From Bryobacterales bacterium (lineage in GTDB: Bacteria > Acidobacteriota > Terriglobia > Bryobacterales > UBA6623), in NCBI GenBank assembly GCA_022826925.1, contig JAJDTX010000011.1, positions 62,001 through 126,000 of the forward strand: 64,000 nucleotides of DNA, written 5' to 3'. Positions 53,112 to 63,159 of the stretch are shown here, piece by piece. Numbering within the stretch: position 1 is the first letter of the stretch; each line of letters starts with the position of its first letter. The position numbers and the translations under genes are program-made. Under the pieces are notes generated by a model, which saw nothing but the letters and a program-made list of their open reading frames with translations, was not told the origin of the DNA and did not search any database.

Positions 53112-54582
53112 GATCCGCCAGCACCAGGCCTTGGAAGAACGGCTTCTGTTCGAGCGTTCCTCGCCGGGCAAGGTCGGCTACCAATTGCCCGCCCTGGACG
53201 TACCCCAGGTCGATCCGGAGGAGGCCCTAGGTTCCGCACACGTCCGCGATGAGATCCCGGGATTTCCAGAGGTCAGCGAGGTTGAAGTGATCCGCCACTT
53301 CACCCGGCTGTCGAGCTGGAACTATGCCATCGACTCCGGGATGTATCCCCTCGGCTCGTGCACGATGAAGTACAATCCCCGCCTCAACGAGGCGGTGGCT
53401 CGCATCGACGGCATCATCGACGCGCACCCATACCAGCCCGAGTGCCTGGCTCAAGGCATGTTGGAGATCCAGCGCACGCTGGAAGCGTACCTGGCGGAAA
53501 TCTGCGGCATGGATGCGGTGACCCTCCAGCCGGCCGCAGGGGCTCACGGCGAGTTGACGGGCCTGCTGCTGATCCGGGCGTATCTCGAATCGCAGGGGGA
53601 TGCCCGTCGCGTGGTCTTGATCCCGGACTCGGCTCACGGGACCAATCCCGCTACCGCCAGCATCGCGGGCTACGAAGTCGTCGAGATCCCCTCGAACCGC
53701 CTGGGCATGATCGACCTGGCAACGCTGCGGGACGCTGTCGATGATTCGGTCGCGGCCCTGATGGTGACCAATCCGAACACGGTCGGCATCTTCGAACAGG
53801 ACATAGCGGCAGTGGCGGCGGCGCTGCACGAGCGCGGCGCCCAGCTCTACATGGACGGCGCCAACATGAATGCTCTGGTTGGCATCGCCCGGCCAGGCGA
53901 CTTCGGCGTCGACGTGATGCACCTAAACTTGCACAAGACCTTTTCCACGCCGCACGGAGGAGGAGGCCCGGGTGCGGGACCGGTAGCGGTCAAGCGCCAC
54001 CTCGAGCCGCATCTGCCTCTGCCGCGCGTCCGGGCGGCAGAATCTGGCTTGAGTTTCGACTGGGATCGCCCCGCTTCGATTGGACGGGTGCGCGCCTTCT
54101 ACGGCAACTTCGGGGTGCTCGTCCGAGCATTGGCATACATCCTCGCGCACGGCGGGGACGGCCTGCGCAACGCGACGGTGGATGCGGTCTTGAACGCAAA
54201 CTACATCCGCAAGGGGCTCGAGGGCCACTACGAGCTTCCCTACCAAGCTGCGTCGATGCACGAGTGCATCTTCAGCGATAGCCGCCAAGCCAAGCACGGC
54301 GTGAAGACGGGCGACATCGCAAAGAGGCTGATTGACTACGGCTTCCATCCCTATACCGTCAGCTTCCCGCTCATTGTGCGCGGAGCCCTGATGATCGAGC
54401 CGACCGAGACCGAGAGCAAGCACGAGCTCGATGAATTCATCGCGGCGATGCAGTCCATCGCCGAAGAAGCCGAACGGGATCCAGAGCTGATCCACCGTTC
54501 CCCGGTCACGACCCGCACGAGCCGCGTGGACGAGACCAGGGCGGCCCGCAAGCCGATCCTCAAGTGGCAGGGCGCGGGCTAG
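53104..54582 (+). CDS. gcvPB: glycine dehydrogenase (decarboxylating) subunit 2
   Basis: Catalytic, PLP-bearing half of the P protein. The PLP Lys is in LNLHKTFSTPHGGGGPG (near residue 285). SGMYPLGSCTMKYNP, QPAAGAHGELTG and DSAHGTNPATASI are conserved. The ATG at 53104 lies inside the end of gcvPA; the longer frame from 52996 is rejected because its extra residues read through gcvPA. 492 residues, standard. Last gene of the gcv operon. Confidence 0.96.
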   Translation: MGRIRQHQALEERLLFERSSPGKVGYQLPALDVPQVDPEEALGSAHVRDEIPGFPEVSEVEVIRHFTRLSSWNYAIDSGMYPLGSCTMKYNPRLNEAVARIDGIIDAHPYQPECLAQGMLEIQRTLEAYLAEICGMDAVTLQPAAGAHGELTGLLLIRAYLESQGDARRVVLIPDSAHGTNPATASIAGYEVVEIPSNRLGMIDLATLRDAVDDSVAALMVTNPNTVGIFEQDIAAVAAALHERGAQLYMDGANMNALVGIARPGDFGVDVMHLNLHKTFSTPHGGGGPGAGPVAVKRHLEPHLPLPRVRAAESGLSFDWDRPASIGRVRAFYGNFGVLVRALAYILAHGGDGLRNATVDAVLNANYIRKGLEGHYELPYQAASMHECIFSDSRQAKHGVKTGDIAKRLIDYGFHPYTVSFPLIVRGALMIEPTETESKHELDEFIAAMQSIAEEAERDPELIHRSPVTTRTSRVDETRAARKPILKWQGAG

Positions 54583-54920
54583 GAAAAGCTGGAGACGCAA
54601 GCACGCGAAGGTTGACCAAGACGCCGCAACCCGATCCTTGCCAAGTTGGTGAGATATGCGGGCTTGAGGGTGTATCGCCCGAAGACGAGGTCCATGTCTC
54701 CTACTTCGTCGTTGTTGTCCTTGGCGTTGCCGTAGACCGGAATCAATGTGTGGTCGAAGGGAAGGCCCCAATTGAACGTGAGCTTGTCCGAGACCCTCCA
54801 TGTGTCCTGGATGGTGCCGTTAATGGCGGATGTGGATGTCTGCGCGAGACCCGCAACAGGCAAGAGCAACCCGAGGCCTCCGACTGCAATGCGTGCAGCA
54901 GTGGACATGAGATGAGTCAT
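54579..54920 (-). pseudogene. remnant of a TonB-dependent receptor with internal deletion
   Basis: The ATG at 54920 has a strong GGAGG box and is followed by a signal peptide (VGGLGLLLPVAGLAQ) and STSAINGTI, the start of a carboxypeptidase-regulatory-type domain as in acidobacterial Oar-like receptors. The text then jumps to DTWRVSDKLTFNWGLPFD and VGDMDLVFGRYTL, which normally lie hundreds of residues later in the beta-barrel. The 113-residue product lacks plug and most of the barrel. It is convergent with gcvPB, sharing the last bases. Very likely the result of a large in-frame deletion. Confidence 0.65.
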
Positions 54921-55104
54921 CTCACTCCTCCCGCGAGTGGAATTTGATCGCTTTTGGGAATCGACCGTACCCCGAAAACTCAATGTCATCAGGGGAACTT
55001 TAAGGGAAATCCCGGGAAAAATCCCGAAGGCGCCCGAAATCGCCTCGCGTCAGGTCACGCCACCTACGACGAGGCAGAACGGTCCCCTCCGAAGCTGACT
55101 CGTC

Positions 55105-56679
55105 CTAGCGGCCCTGGAGCCGCTGAAAGGTCTCAAGCTCCTTTCGAGCCTCCTCCGCGTTGCCCAGGCGGCGGTGAATCATCGACATTCGATAGTGAGG
55201 GGTCGGGTCATCCGGCGACAGTTGCACGGCGATCCTCAGCTCCTCAAGCGCCTTGTCGAAACGTCCTTCGGCGAAATAGATGCGTTCAATCGCAAGATGG
55301 GCCTCGAAGAGGTCCTCATTCAAGCGCAGGGCTTCGAGAAGATGCGTCTTCGCTTCGCTCTCGCGCCCATCGACCTGCAGGATGTCCCCCAGCACATAGT
55401 GCGCTTCGGCGTGGTTCGGGTTGATCCGCAATTCGGCTTCCAACTCGCGTTTCGCCTCCTCAAGCCGCGACGCGGCCCAGAGCATGGTCCCGATTGCGAA
55501 ATGGACGTTTTGCAGGTCTGGCATGATCCTAAGAGCCGCATGATATTCCCGCATTGCATCATCGACTTCACCCTTCGCTTCATGCAGCTGCGCTCTGAGC
55601 TGGTGAGCCCGGTAGGAACCGGGATCGTTCTTGCTGATCCAGCGCGCCGCCAAATAGGAGGCGACCTGGTAGTCCTCCGCGATCCGGTAGATCTCCCGCT
55701 CCGTGCCGTCGAGCTTAGGCGCGCGCTGCATCCGGTCCGCGTACTCGCCCAAAAGGGTGTCGATCGCTTGGTCGGGTGGCGGCCGATACAGCATGGACAG
55801 CATCGTCGGCTCCGCGTCGGGAAGCGGCGGCGGGGCACCCGCCGGACGGTCGGGATCCACGTGGAGGTTGACCCATCGGCGTCGCTCCTCCACGCCCGCG
55901 GCTCCCGGGTTGATCTCCAGGGCCTTGCGGTACGCATCCTCTGCCTCTTGCCAGTTCTTCCGCCCTTCCTCGAAATAGCCCCGAGCGAGTTGAATATAAA
56001 AGGAGCGACGATACTTCGCACCCAGCGTTTCCATCGCTTGCCTGGATAACGTTCCGTAAGACTTACTCAAGTAGTAGTAGGAATCGGCGCGGAATTCAGG
56101 CTGGGCGGTTGCCTTCCGAAAAGGCCCGATTGCGTCCGAGTAACGGCCGGTCGCAAAGTAAGCTTCCCCGAGATAGTAGGAAACAACCAGATTGGAGGGA
56201 TCGATTCCCTGCGCGGTAACCAGGTGACGAATCGATTGCTCGTGCTGTTGGTGCCGAGCGGCGATGACTCCCAGGAAAAAATGGGGCCCGGCACCTAATC
56301 GCGGATTCAGTTCGAGCGCCCTCTCAAGGGCCGCCTTGGCCTTTGCGTCCTCTCGCATCTGGTAGTAGATCGAGCCGAGATTGGCGTGCGCTTCGGCAAG
56401 ATGCGGTACGAGGCCCAGGAGTTCTTCGTAGTGGTTGGCCGCGGACCGGAAGTCGCCGGCCTGCTGAGCCGCCTGGGCTCCTTCGTAGAGCTCGCGCAGC
56501 CGGGCTTCCTGCGCAAGTGCGGTGCCCGGACACAGCCAGAGCCCCGCAAGCATGACGACTAAGGCCCGAAGAGGCTTGGAACGGATTCGGAAATCTCGGT
56601 GCGAAAACCCCTGGGGCGGGCGATCAGCACCCTTGGGGCGATCCGCAGTTGGACGCCATTGGGCCCACACGTCCCGCAT
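55105..56679 (-). CDS. TPR-repeat protein, exported
   Basis: About 520 residues dominated by tetratricopeptide repeats, a scaffold for protein-protein contacts. TPR units are clear at HYEELLGLVPHLAEAHANLG, ALERALELNPRLG, AYRKALEINPGAAGV and REYHAALRIMPDLQNVHFAIG, and again near the C-terminus. A signal-like segment RALVVMLAGLWLCPGTALAQ precedes them. The start is uncertain: the frame is open to 56772, but the extra residues look unrelated; the ATG at 56679 is a compromise. Divergent from the second TPR gene, with which it likely shares a promoter region. Confidence 0.75.
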   Translation of the reverse strand: MRDVWAQWRPTADRPKGADRPPQGFSHRDFRIRSKPLRALVVMLAGLWLCPGTALAQEARLRELYEGAQAAQQAGDFRSAANHYEELLGLVPHLAEAHANLGSIYYQMREDAKAKAALERALELNPRLGAGPHFFLGVIAARHQQHEQSIRHLVTAQGIDPSNLVVSYYLGEAYFATGRYSDAIGPFRKATAQPEFRADSYYYLSKSYGTLSRQAMETLGAKYRRSFYIQLARGYFEEGRKNWQEAEDAYRKALEINPGAAGVEERRRWVNLHVDPDRPAGAPPPLPDAEPTMLSMLYRPPPDQAIDTLLGEYADRMQRAPKLDGTEREIYRIAEDYQVASYLAARWISKNDPGSYRAHQLRAQLHEAKGEVDDAMREYHAALRIMPDLQNVHFAIGTMLWAASRLEEAKRELEAELRINPNHAEAHYVLGDILQVDGRESEAKTHLLEALRLNEDLFEAHLAIERIYFAEGRFDKALEELRIAVQLSPDDPTPHYRMSMIHRRLGNAEEARKELETFQRLQGR

Positions 56680-56803
56680 CGCGGTATCGATGGTAGCACT
56701 CGCTCGAAATCCCAGAGAACGCCCTTGGAAGCAACCAAGCCTTCGTCCGCGCCAGGCGTCCGCGGAACTCAAGTAAGATGGAGCCGGACGCCCGGAAGTA
56801 TCG

Positions 56804-57826
56804 ATGAATCACGGACCTGGAAGCCTGCGCGGCGCGGCATCGGTGCTTGTTGCAGTGATCCTCCACCTAGGCGTCGCGACAGGCCAGCTTGCTCAGCGAG
56901 AGTCCCTCGGGATTGCGGCGGAACTCGTCCGTCAAGAGCGTTTTGCGGAGGCAAGGAAGATCCTGGAAACCTTGGTGCAGGACTCGTCGAACGTCCCCGC
57001 CGAAGCCTACTACCACCTTGCTGTCTGCGATGCACGACAAGGCCGGAGACATGCTGCCGATACGAACCTGAATCTCGCCCTCGCCCGGGATTCCGGCTAC
57101 CTGCCTGCGGTCCACCTCAAGGCCTATTTCGAGTTCTCAGCAGGGCGCTACAGCGAAGCCTTGGGCTGGACTGGACACTATCTGGACCAGCGCCCGGAGG
57201 GGGGCGAGACTCGGAAGATCTCTGGATTGGCTCGGTTCATGCTCGGTGACCGGCCCGGCGCCGAGCTCGACCTGAAGCGGGCGGCTAGGCTGCTGCCACA
57301 GGACTTCGATGCGCATTACTACCTCGGCCGCGTTTACTTCGAGGGCTCCAAGCTCACACTTGCGCTGAGCGCATTTCGGAAAGCCATCGAGCTGGATCCT
57401 CGGAGTGCGAAAGCTCGCAACCACCTAGGGCAGACGCTGGAAGGGCTGACGCGATTCGAGGAGGCCGAAGATGCCTACCGCGACGCGATCCACGTCGAAA
57501 AGGAGGGTGCGGAACGGTCCGAATGGCCGTACTACAACCTAGGCTCCCTATTGCTCGCCGAAGGGGACACCGAGAATGCAGTCACGCTCCTCGAGGAGGC
57601 TCTCGCCCGCAACCCGTCCTCGTTGCAGACCCGAACTAGGCTTGGCGCCGCCTACAGCGCTGCGTCCCGTCTGGCGGATGCAGAAAAGCAGCTCCGCGCG
57701 GTTGTTCTGGAGGAGCCCACCAATGCGGATGCCCACTACCAGCTGGGGCGGGTCCTGATGAAGCTCGGCCTGAAGGACGAAGGACGGAAGCACCTCGCGC
57801 AGTTCGAAAGGTTCCGCGAGCCGTGA
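56804..57826 (+). CDS. TPR-repeat protein upstream of CRTAC1 protein
   Basis: A 340-residue protein with an N-terminal signal-like segment (AASVLVAVILHLGVATGQ) and at least six TPR-like units, such as AFRKAIELDPRSAKARNHLG, EDAYRDAIHVEKEG and LEEALARNPSSLQTRTRLG. Probably periplasmic. Its TGA overlaps the GTG start of the FG-GAP protein by 4 bases (GTGA), so the two are translationally coupled and likely work together. TPR genes adjoin CRTAC1 genes repeatedly in acidobacteria, by my recollection. Confidence 0.85.
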   Translation: MNHGPGSLRGAASVLVAVILHLGVATGQLAQRESLGIAAELVRQERFAEARKILETLVQDSSNVPAEAYYHLAVCDARQGRRHAADTNLNLALARDSGYLPAVHLKAYFEFSAGRYSEALGWTGHYLDQRPEGGETRKISGLARFMLGDRPGAELDLKRAARLLPQDFDAHYYLGRVYFEGSKLTLALSAFRKAIELDPRSAKARNHLGQTLEGLTRFEEAEDAYRDAIHVEKEGAERSEWPYYNLGSLLLAEGDTENAVTLLEEALARNPSSLQTRTRLGAAYSAASRLADAEKQLRAVVLEEPTNADAHYQLGRVLMKLGLKDEGRKHLAQFERFREP

Positions 57827-59538
57827 GGATATCGTCCTCGCTGGCCGAAAAATGTGCCGCCCTGACCTCTCTGACCCTGCTTGCATTGGGCGCGCCTCAT
57901 GCTTATTCAGGAGCTGCGGGCGCCCCCCTGCGGTTCGTCAATGTCGCTGGGGAGGTCGGGCTGACTCCCCAAGTCGCTCACGGCGGGCCCCAGAAGAACT
58001 GGATCGCAGAAGCCAATGGGAGCGGCGCGGCGGTTCTCGACTATGACAACGACGGCTGGATGGACATCCTTATCGTGAGCGGAGCGACGATGAGCGACCT
58101 TCGCGAGATCGTTGCCGGACGCACACCCTCCCGGTCCGGCCGCCGCGTGTATTTGTACCGAAATCTCGAGGGCCGCGAATTCGAAGACGTCACTGAGGAG
58201 TCAGGGCTAGCCTGCCAATACTGGAGCACCGGTGCCAACGCCGCAGACTATGACAATGACGGCGACGTGGACGTCCTGATCACGACAATCGGAAGGGACC
58301 TGCTGTATCGGAACGATGGAGACGGCAGGTTCACTGAAACCGGTGTGGCGTCGGGCTTGCTTGATAGCCACGCGTGGCACACCGGGAGCAGCTTCGGCGA
58401 CATCGACGCAGATGGCGACCTCGATCTCTACGTGGCCGCCTACCTGAGGCTGGACACGCTTCCAGTCGACGGAGAGCCACCAGTGTGCGACTACCGGGGT
58501 CTCAACGTGTTCTGCGGGCCAATGCAGCTCGAGCCTGGGGTGGATGTCCTGTATCGAAACAACGGAGATGGAACATTCTCCGACATCACGGACGAGTCCG
58601 GCGTCCTGGCGGAAACGCCGGGCTACGGATTCACGCCCTTGATCAGCGATTTCAATGGAGACGGGCTGCCCGACATCTTCGTGTCAAACGACTCGTCGGC
58701 GAATTTCCTGTTTGTCAACCAGGGAGGGAGCAGCTTCCTGAACGACGCGCTAGCCGCGGGGCTCGCCTACAATGCCGATGGCGAGACCCAGGCTGACATG
58801 GGAGTCTGCGTGGGCGACTACGACGGAGACGGCGACCCGGATCTTCTCACCACGACCTTTTCCGAGGACCACTTCCCGCTCTTCCAGCAGCAGGAGCCCG
58901 GGCTTTTCGAGGACGTGTCTTTCCGCGTCGGGCTACGGAACGCCACCGTGCCGTATCTCGGATGGGGATGTGGGTTCTCGGACCTGGACAACGACGGGGA
59001 TGGCGACCTCTGGGTCGCCAATGGCCACGTCTACCCTACGGCAGGCGAGTTGGCGACAACCTCCTACCACCAGCGCATCGGCATCCTGGAGAACATACAG
59101 GGCCGGTTCGGCGTCTCTGAAGGTGCGGTTGAGCAAACAGAACCCAGTTCCTACCGGGGAGCCGCAAGCGTTGACTTCGATAACGACGGCAGGATCGATC
59201 TGCTCATGCTTCCAATCGACGGAATTCCCGCGGTGCTGAGGAATCGCTCCACTGCTGCGAACTCCTGGCTAGGCGTAAGGCTGCAGGGAACTCGCGTAAA
59301 CCGGGAAGGAATAGGCGCGCTGGTGGAGGTCGAATTCTGCGGAAAGGTGCAAGTCGTTGCGGTTCGTAACGGAGGCAGCTACGCGTCAAGAAGCGATCCG
59401 CGAGTGCATGTTGGCATTGGCAACTGCGATGTCCCGGGGCGCGTGACAGTCGAATGGGCGCGGGGCAGGCACCAGGAACTTGAAAACGTCCGTGCGAATC
59501 AGTGGGTCACCCTTGAGGAGCGGGGGACTCCCGAGTGA
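57823..59538 (+). CDS. CRTAC1 family FG-GAP/ASPIC-UnbV protein
   Basis: Exported 571-residue protein (signal CAALTSLTLLALGAPHAYSG) built of FG-GAP/VCBS beta-propeller repeats with repeated calcium-type DxDxDG loops: DYDNDGWMDILIV, DYDNDGDVDVLI, DIDADGDLDLYVA, DYDGDGDPDLL and DLDNDGDGDLWVANG. The C-terminus is an ASPIC/UnbV domain (NSWLGVRLQGTRVNREGIGA, RVTVEWARG). Likely a surface or extracellular adhesin-like or carbohydrate-binding protein; its function is not established. GTG start at 57823, coupled to the TPR gene. Confidence 0.92.
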   Translation: MRISSSLAEKCAALTSLTLLALGAPHAYSGAAGAPLRFVNVAGEVGLTPQVAHGGPQKNWIAEANGSGAAVLDYDNDGWMDILIVSGATMSDLREIVAGRTPSRSGRRVYLYRNLEGREFEDVTEESGLACQYWSTGANAADYDNDGDVDVLITTIGRDLLYRNDGDGRFTETGVASGLLDSHAWHTGSSFGDIDADGDLDLYVAAYLRLDTLPVDGEPPVCDYRGLNVFCGPMQLEPGVDVLYRNNGDGTFSDITDESGVLAETPGYGFTPLISDFNGDGLPDIFVSNDSSANFLFVNQGGSSFLNDALAAGLAYNADGETQADMGVCVGDYDGDGDPDLLTTTFSEDHFPLFQQQEPGLFEDVSFRVGLRNATVPYLGWGCGFSDLDNDGDGDLWVANGHVYPTAGELATTSYHQRIGILENIQGRFGVSEGAVEQTEPSSYRGAASVDFDNDGRIDLLMLPIDGIPAVLRNRSTAANSWLGVRLQGTRVNREGIGALVEVEFCGKVQVVAVRNGGSYASRSDPRVHVGIGNCDVPGRVTVEWARGRHQELENVRANQWVTLEERGTPE

Positions 59539-59640
59539 TCGAAACATGGTCTTGGCTGGCGCTATCTCGTAGAACCCGTCAAGGTGCGGAAGGCCATCGC
59601 CAGTAGACGATTCATCAGCTCCGGCAAGGGTACCGCGGCA

Positions 59641-59958
59641 GTCGATCGGGAACTCTTCCTCTCCCGCGTAGACGACGAACCGCTCCGAGGATTAGGGCTC
59701 AGCTCCGGCAATTCGGAATCCCTTGCTCAGCTTGGGTGCCGATTTGCGCTTGACCCCGATCTCCCAGTGACGCCGGTCCGGCAGGCGTAGCAACAGGTCA
59801 ATTCCCGCTCCGGCCCGCGTCCTGTAACGGAATGCGTCGGTTTGCGGGGGAGCGGCGGAGATCAGCTTCTCCATGACGAAGCCCTCCCAGCTCGGGCCAG
59901 CGACCGGATGAGGAATGACGTCGTCGAGCACCCGAAACGGGATCTGATTGATCAGCAA
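59641..59958 (-). pseudogene. C-terminal fragment of a DUF4143 AAA ATPase, interrupted
   Basis: Only the tail of a DUF4143-type AAA protein is present: HPVAGPSWEGFVMEKL, YRTRAGAGIDLLLRLP, and KRKSAPKLSKGF. A TAA at 59692-59694 interrupts it, after which the same frame reads SSERFVVYAGEEEFPID, again family-like. The ATPase half that should precede it is missing. It is a decayed gene, not a product. Confidence 0.7.
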
Positions 59959-60204
59959 TGATTATGGAGAATTCTTGACCAAACTCTATTGCTGGGTCCT
60001 GACCTCGCGATGCATGACAGCAACGGTTCGCGACGCGTTGCCGGGGCGGCGGGTGGCTGGTACTACACGCCGAAATATCGGGCGATGGCTCAGATGAACA
60101 TGGCTGCAGCCGCGAAGCCTTCATTGCAGGACACTGCAACAGTTGGTACGGTAACTTGTCGCTTAGACGGTTCCGCTTAGGCACGGACCGTAGCAACGCG
60201 CGAC

Positions 60205-63159
60205 ATGCGTCGTCTCCAGCCGGTACTGCTAGGCCTATTCCTGGTTACCGGCTTCACCGGGCTAGTGTACGAGCTGCTGTGGGCTCGCATGTTCACCGTG
60301 GTCTTCGGTGCCACCGTCCTGGCGGTCAGCACGGTGCTGGCTGCTTATTTTGCCGGCTTGGCCTTGGGCAGCTGGGTGTTCGGAAGGATCGTCGACCAGT
60401 TCGGGAGGCCCCTACTTCTCTATGGCCTGCTCGAACTGGGGATCGGCGGATACGCCGCCTTCCTGCCGTCACTGATTCCGCACGCCCAAGGCATCGCAGC
60501 CGATCTCAGCCACCTCGCGCCGGACTCGTTCCTGGGTGTTTCGCTCGCGCGCTTTCTCGCCAGTCTCTTGGTGATGCTGCTGCCAACCACGCTCATGGGC
60601 GCCTCGCTGCCGGTCCTTGGCAGATTTATTGTCGAGGCCCGTGACCGTATCGGCAGGGGCCTGGGCTACCTGTACGCGGTGAACACTATCGGGGCCGCGC
60701 TGGGTTGCGTGGTGACAGGTTTCCTGCTGATCGAGACCTTGGGTGTCTCGGCCTCCCATACCTTGGCGATCGTGCTGAACCTCGCCGTTGGCTGCTTCGC
60801 ACTGGTCCTGCACCGCACCGCTGCCCCGGCAGTCGCGGAGGCCCGGACGCCCAAAGGTTCGCGGCTTCGCGTCAAGTCGTCAGGCGACAGCCGTGAACGG
60901 CCCCTTGGACAGGGCTCGCAGCGCGCGGCGCGTTCCGGATCGAAACAAGGCTCGGCCGCTGAAGTGTACTCGCCAAAACTCGTCCTGTTGGTTCTTGGCG
61001 CGTTCGGGATCTCCGGTGCGGCAGCTCTCGGGTACGAAGTCCTCTGGACTCGTAACCTCGGCGTCACCTTGCACTCGACGACCTACAGCTTCACCTTGAT
61101 CCTGGCAGCGTTCCTGTGCGGAATCGGCATAGGGAGCTTCCTCTACGGAAAGTACTGGCAGCGGTCTCGGCGACCGGTCTTCTTGTTCGGAACCATCCAG
61201 GTTGCAGTTGGCCTCTACGCATTGGCACTGATTCACTTCTTTCGCGTGATGCCCAACTTGGCTTCGGGAATCATCCAACCTGCGGAGGCCGATTGGGGAA
61301 TCATGATCGCCCTCCAACTGCTGCTGTGCTTTGTGGTCATGCTAATCCCGACCTTGCTGCTGGGCTGCACGTTTCCGCTTGTGAGCCGAATCTGCGTAAC
61401 CGGGATGGAAGGATTAGGCAGGACGGTCGGCGGCGTCTACGCGGTGAACTGTATCGGCGCAATTGCCGGCTCCTTCCTGGCCGGATTCGTGATCATCCCG
61501 ACGATCGGGGTGAAGTACGGAATGATGCTCGTGTCAGCCGTCAGTATCGCGGTGGGGCTGGTCTTGCTGGCGCTGGAGTCTGGTGCCGGCCGGGCGGCGA
61601 AGCGATCCGTGATGGCCGCGACAGTGGCTCTGGCAGCCATCGGTCTCGCAGCGGGGCACGCGACTGACCTCTACGTTGGCATTGGCGCGTCTGCCGACGC
61701 GAGGAAACTCCTCTTTTACAAGGACGGATTGGTAGCCAACGTGCGAGTCGAGCAGACAGAGGACAACGTGCTGCTGATGATCGACAACAAGGTCCAGGCA
61801 GGCAGGCTCGGGGCGCGCTCGTCCCAGGGGCTGGGGCACATTCCGATGCTGTTGCACCCCGACCCCCGTAAGGTATTGACGATCGGGATGGGCGCAGGGA
61901 TGACTGCCGGAGCTGTCGCCAGGCATCCCGTCGAAACGATTTGGATCGTTGACCTGGTCGAGAGTCTTGCGGAAACAGCACCGTACTTCTCCGGGCAGAA
62001 CCACGACATCCTGAAGGACGAGCGAACGCGTTTCGTGGTCGGGGACGGACGCAATTTCTTGCTGACGACCAGCGAGCGATTCGACGTGATCGTGGCCGAC
62101 ATCTTCTTTCCGGCCAACGCCGGCACAGGAAGCCTGTATTCCCTCGGGCACTACGAGGTCGCCAAGTCTCGGCTCGCCGACCGAGGCGTCGTGGTCCAGT
62201 GGGTTCCGCTCTATCAGCTGACCGAGGCGGAGTTCCGAACCATAGCCGCCACGTTCCTAGAAGTGTTCCCCGAGGCGGAGCTCTGGTTGGGGGATCCGGA
62301 CATGATGTACCCGGTGGTCGGCTTGGTCGGCAGGAACGGCTCATCCTTGCTCGAGATCGCTCGCCTGCGCCAACGCCTGCTGGACCGGGCAGTTTCCGAC
62401 GGGCTCGTCTTCGGAAACGATGAAATCAGCCTGCTCTGCGCGTTCCTGATGCGCGGGCGGGAACTCGCGGAATTCGCTGCCGGTGCACCGTTGAACACCG
62501 ACGACCGGCCGAGGATCGAGTTCTCGGCTCCACGCAACGACTACACCAACAGGCGGTACGGCTGGGAGACGGTCCAGAAGCTGGCCCGCTTGAAGACGAG
62601 CGTCGTGCCCCTGCTAAACGTTGAATCCCTCGGTGCCGATGTCAACGACAGCATCCGGCGGATCGAACGCCGCGAAACCGCTATGCGGCACTTGTACCGT
62701 GGCACGTTCGCCCTCGGTAACGGCCAGGCCGAAGACGGCTTTCAGGCGTTCCGCGAAGCTCGCTCGCTTGCTCCGGAAGACGCATTCATCGACTTCCATG
62801 CATCTGAGAGCATTGGCCGCCTGCATGCAGCCGTGGGAGATCGGGACCGGGCCGCAACGCTGCTCGAGATGGCTGTGAGGCTCCGTCCGGATGAGCCAAG
62901 TCCCCGTCTGCTTCTGGCCGACCTATACGCCGAGGACGGTCGCTGGGAACTGGCGGAGGGGCATCTGGTGCAGGTGGTGGAACAGCATTCGGAACACGCT
63001 GTGGCACTTGGCCGCCTAGGTGAAGTCTATGCCCTGCAAGGACGATGGGAGGACGCAATTCTCGTCTTGGTGCGGGCGCTGGAAATCCTACCCGTCCCCT
63101 CGCCGAGGATCCAGCAATTATATGATCAGGCGCTAGCCCATGCAGGGAGTCGGCCTTGA
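60205..63159 (+). CDS. fused MFS-like membrane/spermidine-synthase-like/TPR protein
   Basis: A 984-residue three-part protein. The first about 480 residues hold two blocks of hydrophobic helices with GLVYELLWARMFTVVFGAT and, again, ALGYEVLWTRNLGVTLHSTT, a known repeat in this family. Next is a spermidine synthase-like Rossmann domain: IDNKVQAGRLGARSSQGLGH, VLTIGMGAGMTAG and VIVADIFFPANAG. TPR-like repeats end the protein (ALGRLGEVYALQGRWEDAI). Whether it makes polyamines is doubtful. It could act in membrane-linked sensing or transfer. Start ATG 60205. The preceding 45 residues of upstream frame are not family-like. Confidence 0.88.
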   Translation: MRRLQPVLLGLFLVTGFTGLVYELLWARMFTVVFGATVLAVSTVLAAYFAGLALGSWVFGRIVDQFGRPLLLYGLLELGIGGYAAFLPSLIPHAQGIAADLSHLAPDSFLGVSLARFLASLLVMLLPTTLMGASLPVLGRFIVEARDRIGRGLGYLYAVNTIGAALGCVVTGFLLIETLGVSASHTLAIVLNLAVGCFALVLHRTAAPAVAEARTPKGSRLRVKSSGDSRERPLGQGSQRAARSGSKQGSAAEVYSPKLVLLVLGAFGISGAAALGYEVLWTRNLGVTLHSTTYSFTLILAAFLCGIGIGSFLYGKYWQRSRRPVFLFGTIQVAVGLYALALIHFFRVMPNLASGIIQPAEADWGIMIALQLLLCFVVMLIPTLLLGCTFPLVSRICVTGMEGLGRTVGGVYAVNCIGAIAGSFLAGFVIIPTIGVKYGMMLVSAVSIAVGLVLLALESGAGRAAKRSVMAATVALAAIGLAAGHATDLYVGIGASADARKLLFYKDGLVANVRVEQTEDNVLLMIDNKVQAGRLGARSSQGLGHIPMLLHPDPRKVLTIGMGAGMTAGAVARHPVETIWIVDLVESLAETAPYFSGQNHDILKDERTRFVVGDGRNFLLTTSERFDVIVADIFFPANAGTGSLYSLGHYEVAKSRLADRGVVVQWVPLYQLTEAEFRTIAATFLEVFPEAELWLGDPDMMYPVVGLVGRNGSSLLEIARLRQRLLDRAVSDGLVFGNDEISLLCAFLMRGRELAEFAAGAPLNTDDRPRIEFSAPRNDYTNRRYGWETVQKLARLKTSVVPLLNVESLGADVNDSIRRIERRETAMRHLYRGTFALGNGQAEDGFQAFREARSLAPEDAFIDFHASESIGRLHAAVGDRDRAATLLEMAVRLRPDEPSPRLLLADLYAEDGRWELAEGHLVQVVEQHSEHAVALGRLGEVYALQGRWEDAILVLVRALEILPVPSPRIQQLYDQALAHAGSRP

